Part shown: positions 6,000 to 6,126 of the stretch, one piece after another
Numbering within the stretch: the stretch's first letter is position 1
Layout of the letters: each line of letters starts with the position of its first letter
Assembly (NCBI GenBank): GCA_023453335.1
Contig: JAEXTU010000260.1
Span: forward strand, 1 to 6,126
Source: Pseudomonadota bacterium
GTDB lineage: Bacteria; Desulfobacterota; Desulfovibrionia; Desulfovibrionales; Desulfovibrionaceae
Length of the DNA stretch: 6,126 nucleotides
Direction: 5' to 3'
The notes under the pieces: model-generated
The model's database searches: none
Told to the model about the DNA's origin: nothing
What the model saw: only the letters and a program-made list of their open reading frames with translations
Position numbers and translations under genes: made by a program

Positions 6000-6126
6000 T
6001 CAAGAGGCCAGCCCGTTCAGGTGCTGGGTCAGGCGCTGGGCCAGGCGCACCGCTGCCACCGCGTCAGGGGAGTACCCGTCCGCGCCGATGCGCTCGGCAT
6101 AGGCCTCGGACAGCACCGCCCCGCCC
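6000..6126 (-). CDS. metH: C-terminus of a cobalamin-binding protein, probably methionine synthase (5' end outside window)
   Basis: Only the last 41 residues are present, ending at TGA 6000-6002. They read GGAVLSEAYAERIGADGYSP followed by DAVAAVRLAQRL and a short tail. This is the end of a B12-binding Rossmann-like domain: the GGA strand, then the A..IGADGY..DA..AV helix region found in MetH-type methionine synthases of anaerobes and in small corrinoid proteins of the MtaC/MtbC type. In the first case the protein would transfer a methyl group from methyltetrahydrofolate to homocysteine through cobalamin. The GGAVL...YA..IGAD wording fits the shorter MetH enzymes of clostridia and deltaproteobacteria better than E. 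coli MetH, and the cysS-radA-hpt-argA context also fits my recollection of Desulfovibrio genomes. The domain call is firm and the gene symbol is tentative. It would be the first visible gene of the minus-strand series. Confidence 0.65.
   Translation of the reverse strand, partial: GGAVLSEAYAERIGADGYSPDAVAAVRLAQRLTQHLNGLAS

Noticed and set aside
1..6126. tRNA, rRNA, CRISPR array, riboswitch or toxin-antitoxin pair
   Set aside because: No cloverleaf, regular direct repeats with spacers, or recognisable structured leader were seen by eye, and the gaps are too short for most of these.

Overview
The window reads as a chromosomal housekeeping segment of a GC-rich bacterium. It is most likely a deltaproteobacterium of the Desulfovibrio type (Desulfobacterota). 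That guess rests on the gene set and order (methionine synthase-like end, TlpA, short-form ArgA, Hpt, zinc-ribbon/DUF3426 protein, RadA, with CysS converging), the protein flavour and the strongly GC-biased third positions. It comes from family knowledge, not from a search. One gene and its 3' flank break this picture by being very AT-rich.

Layout: bases 1-819 (+) are the 3' part of cysS. Directly behind it, 827-1939 (+) is a 370-residue CoiA-like gene (competence/nuclease-like family) with two cysteine-rich clusters. It lies in an AT-rich island that starts within a few bases of the cysS stop and ends at the radA stop. The 79 bases at 1940-2018 are AT-rich, non-coding, and hold one weak inverted repeat. 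From 2019 to the end everything is on the minus strand in one packed series. Read in the direction of transcription it is: the C-terminus of a cobalamin-binding protein (probably a MetH-type methionine synthase), a secreted TlpA-like thioredoxin, a short ArgA-like N-acetyltransferase, hypoxanthine phosphoribosyltransferase, a membrane-anchored zinc-ribbon/DUF3426 protein, and the recombination protein RadA. The gaps are about 60 bases at most and two genes follow their neighbour by 2-3 bases, so this looks like one operon with translational coupling.

The operon genes do not form a single pathway. They cover methionine and arginine synthesis, purine salvage, envelope thiol redox and DNA repair. 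They are probably joined by shared growth-linked expression.

The part worth a second look is the island gene. Its N-terminal zinc-finger-like motif and following D...E core resemble CoiA, but the usual third catalytic position is not conserved, and a second Cys/His cluster lies in the C-terminal half. It is the only candidate here for an accessory, possibly DNA-processing or defence-related function. Nothing in the window proves such a role, and I see no transposase, integrase, tRNA, CRISPR array or target-site duplication around it.
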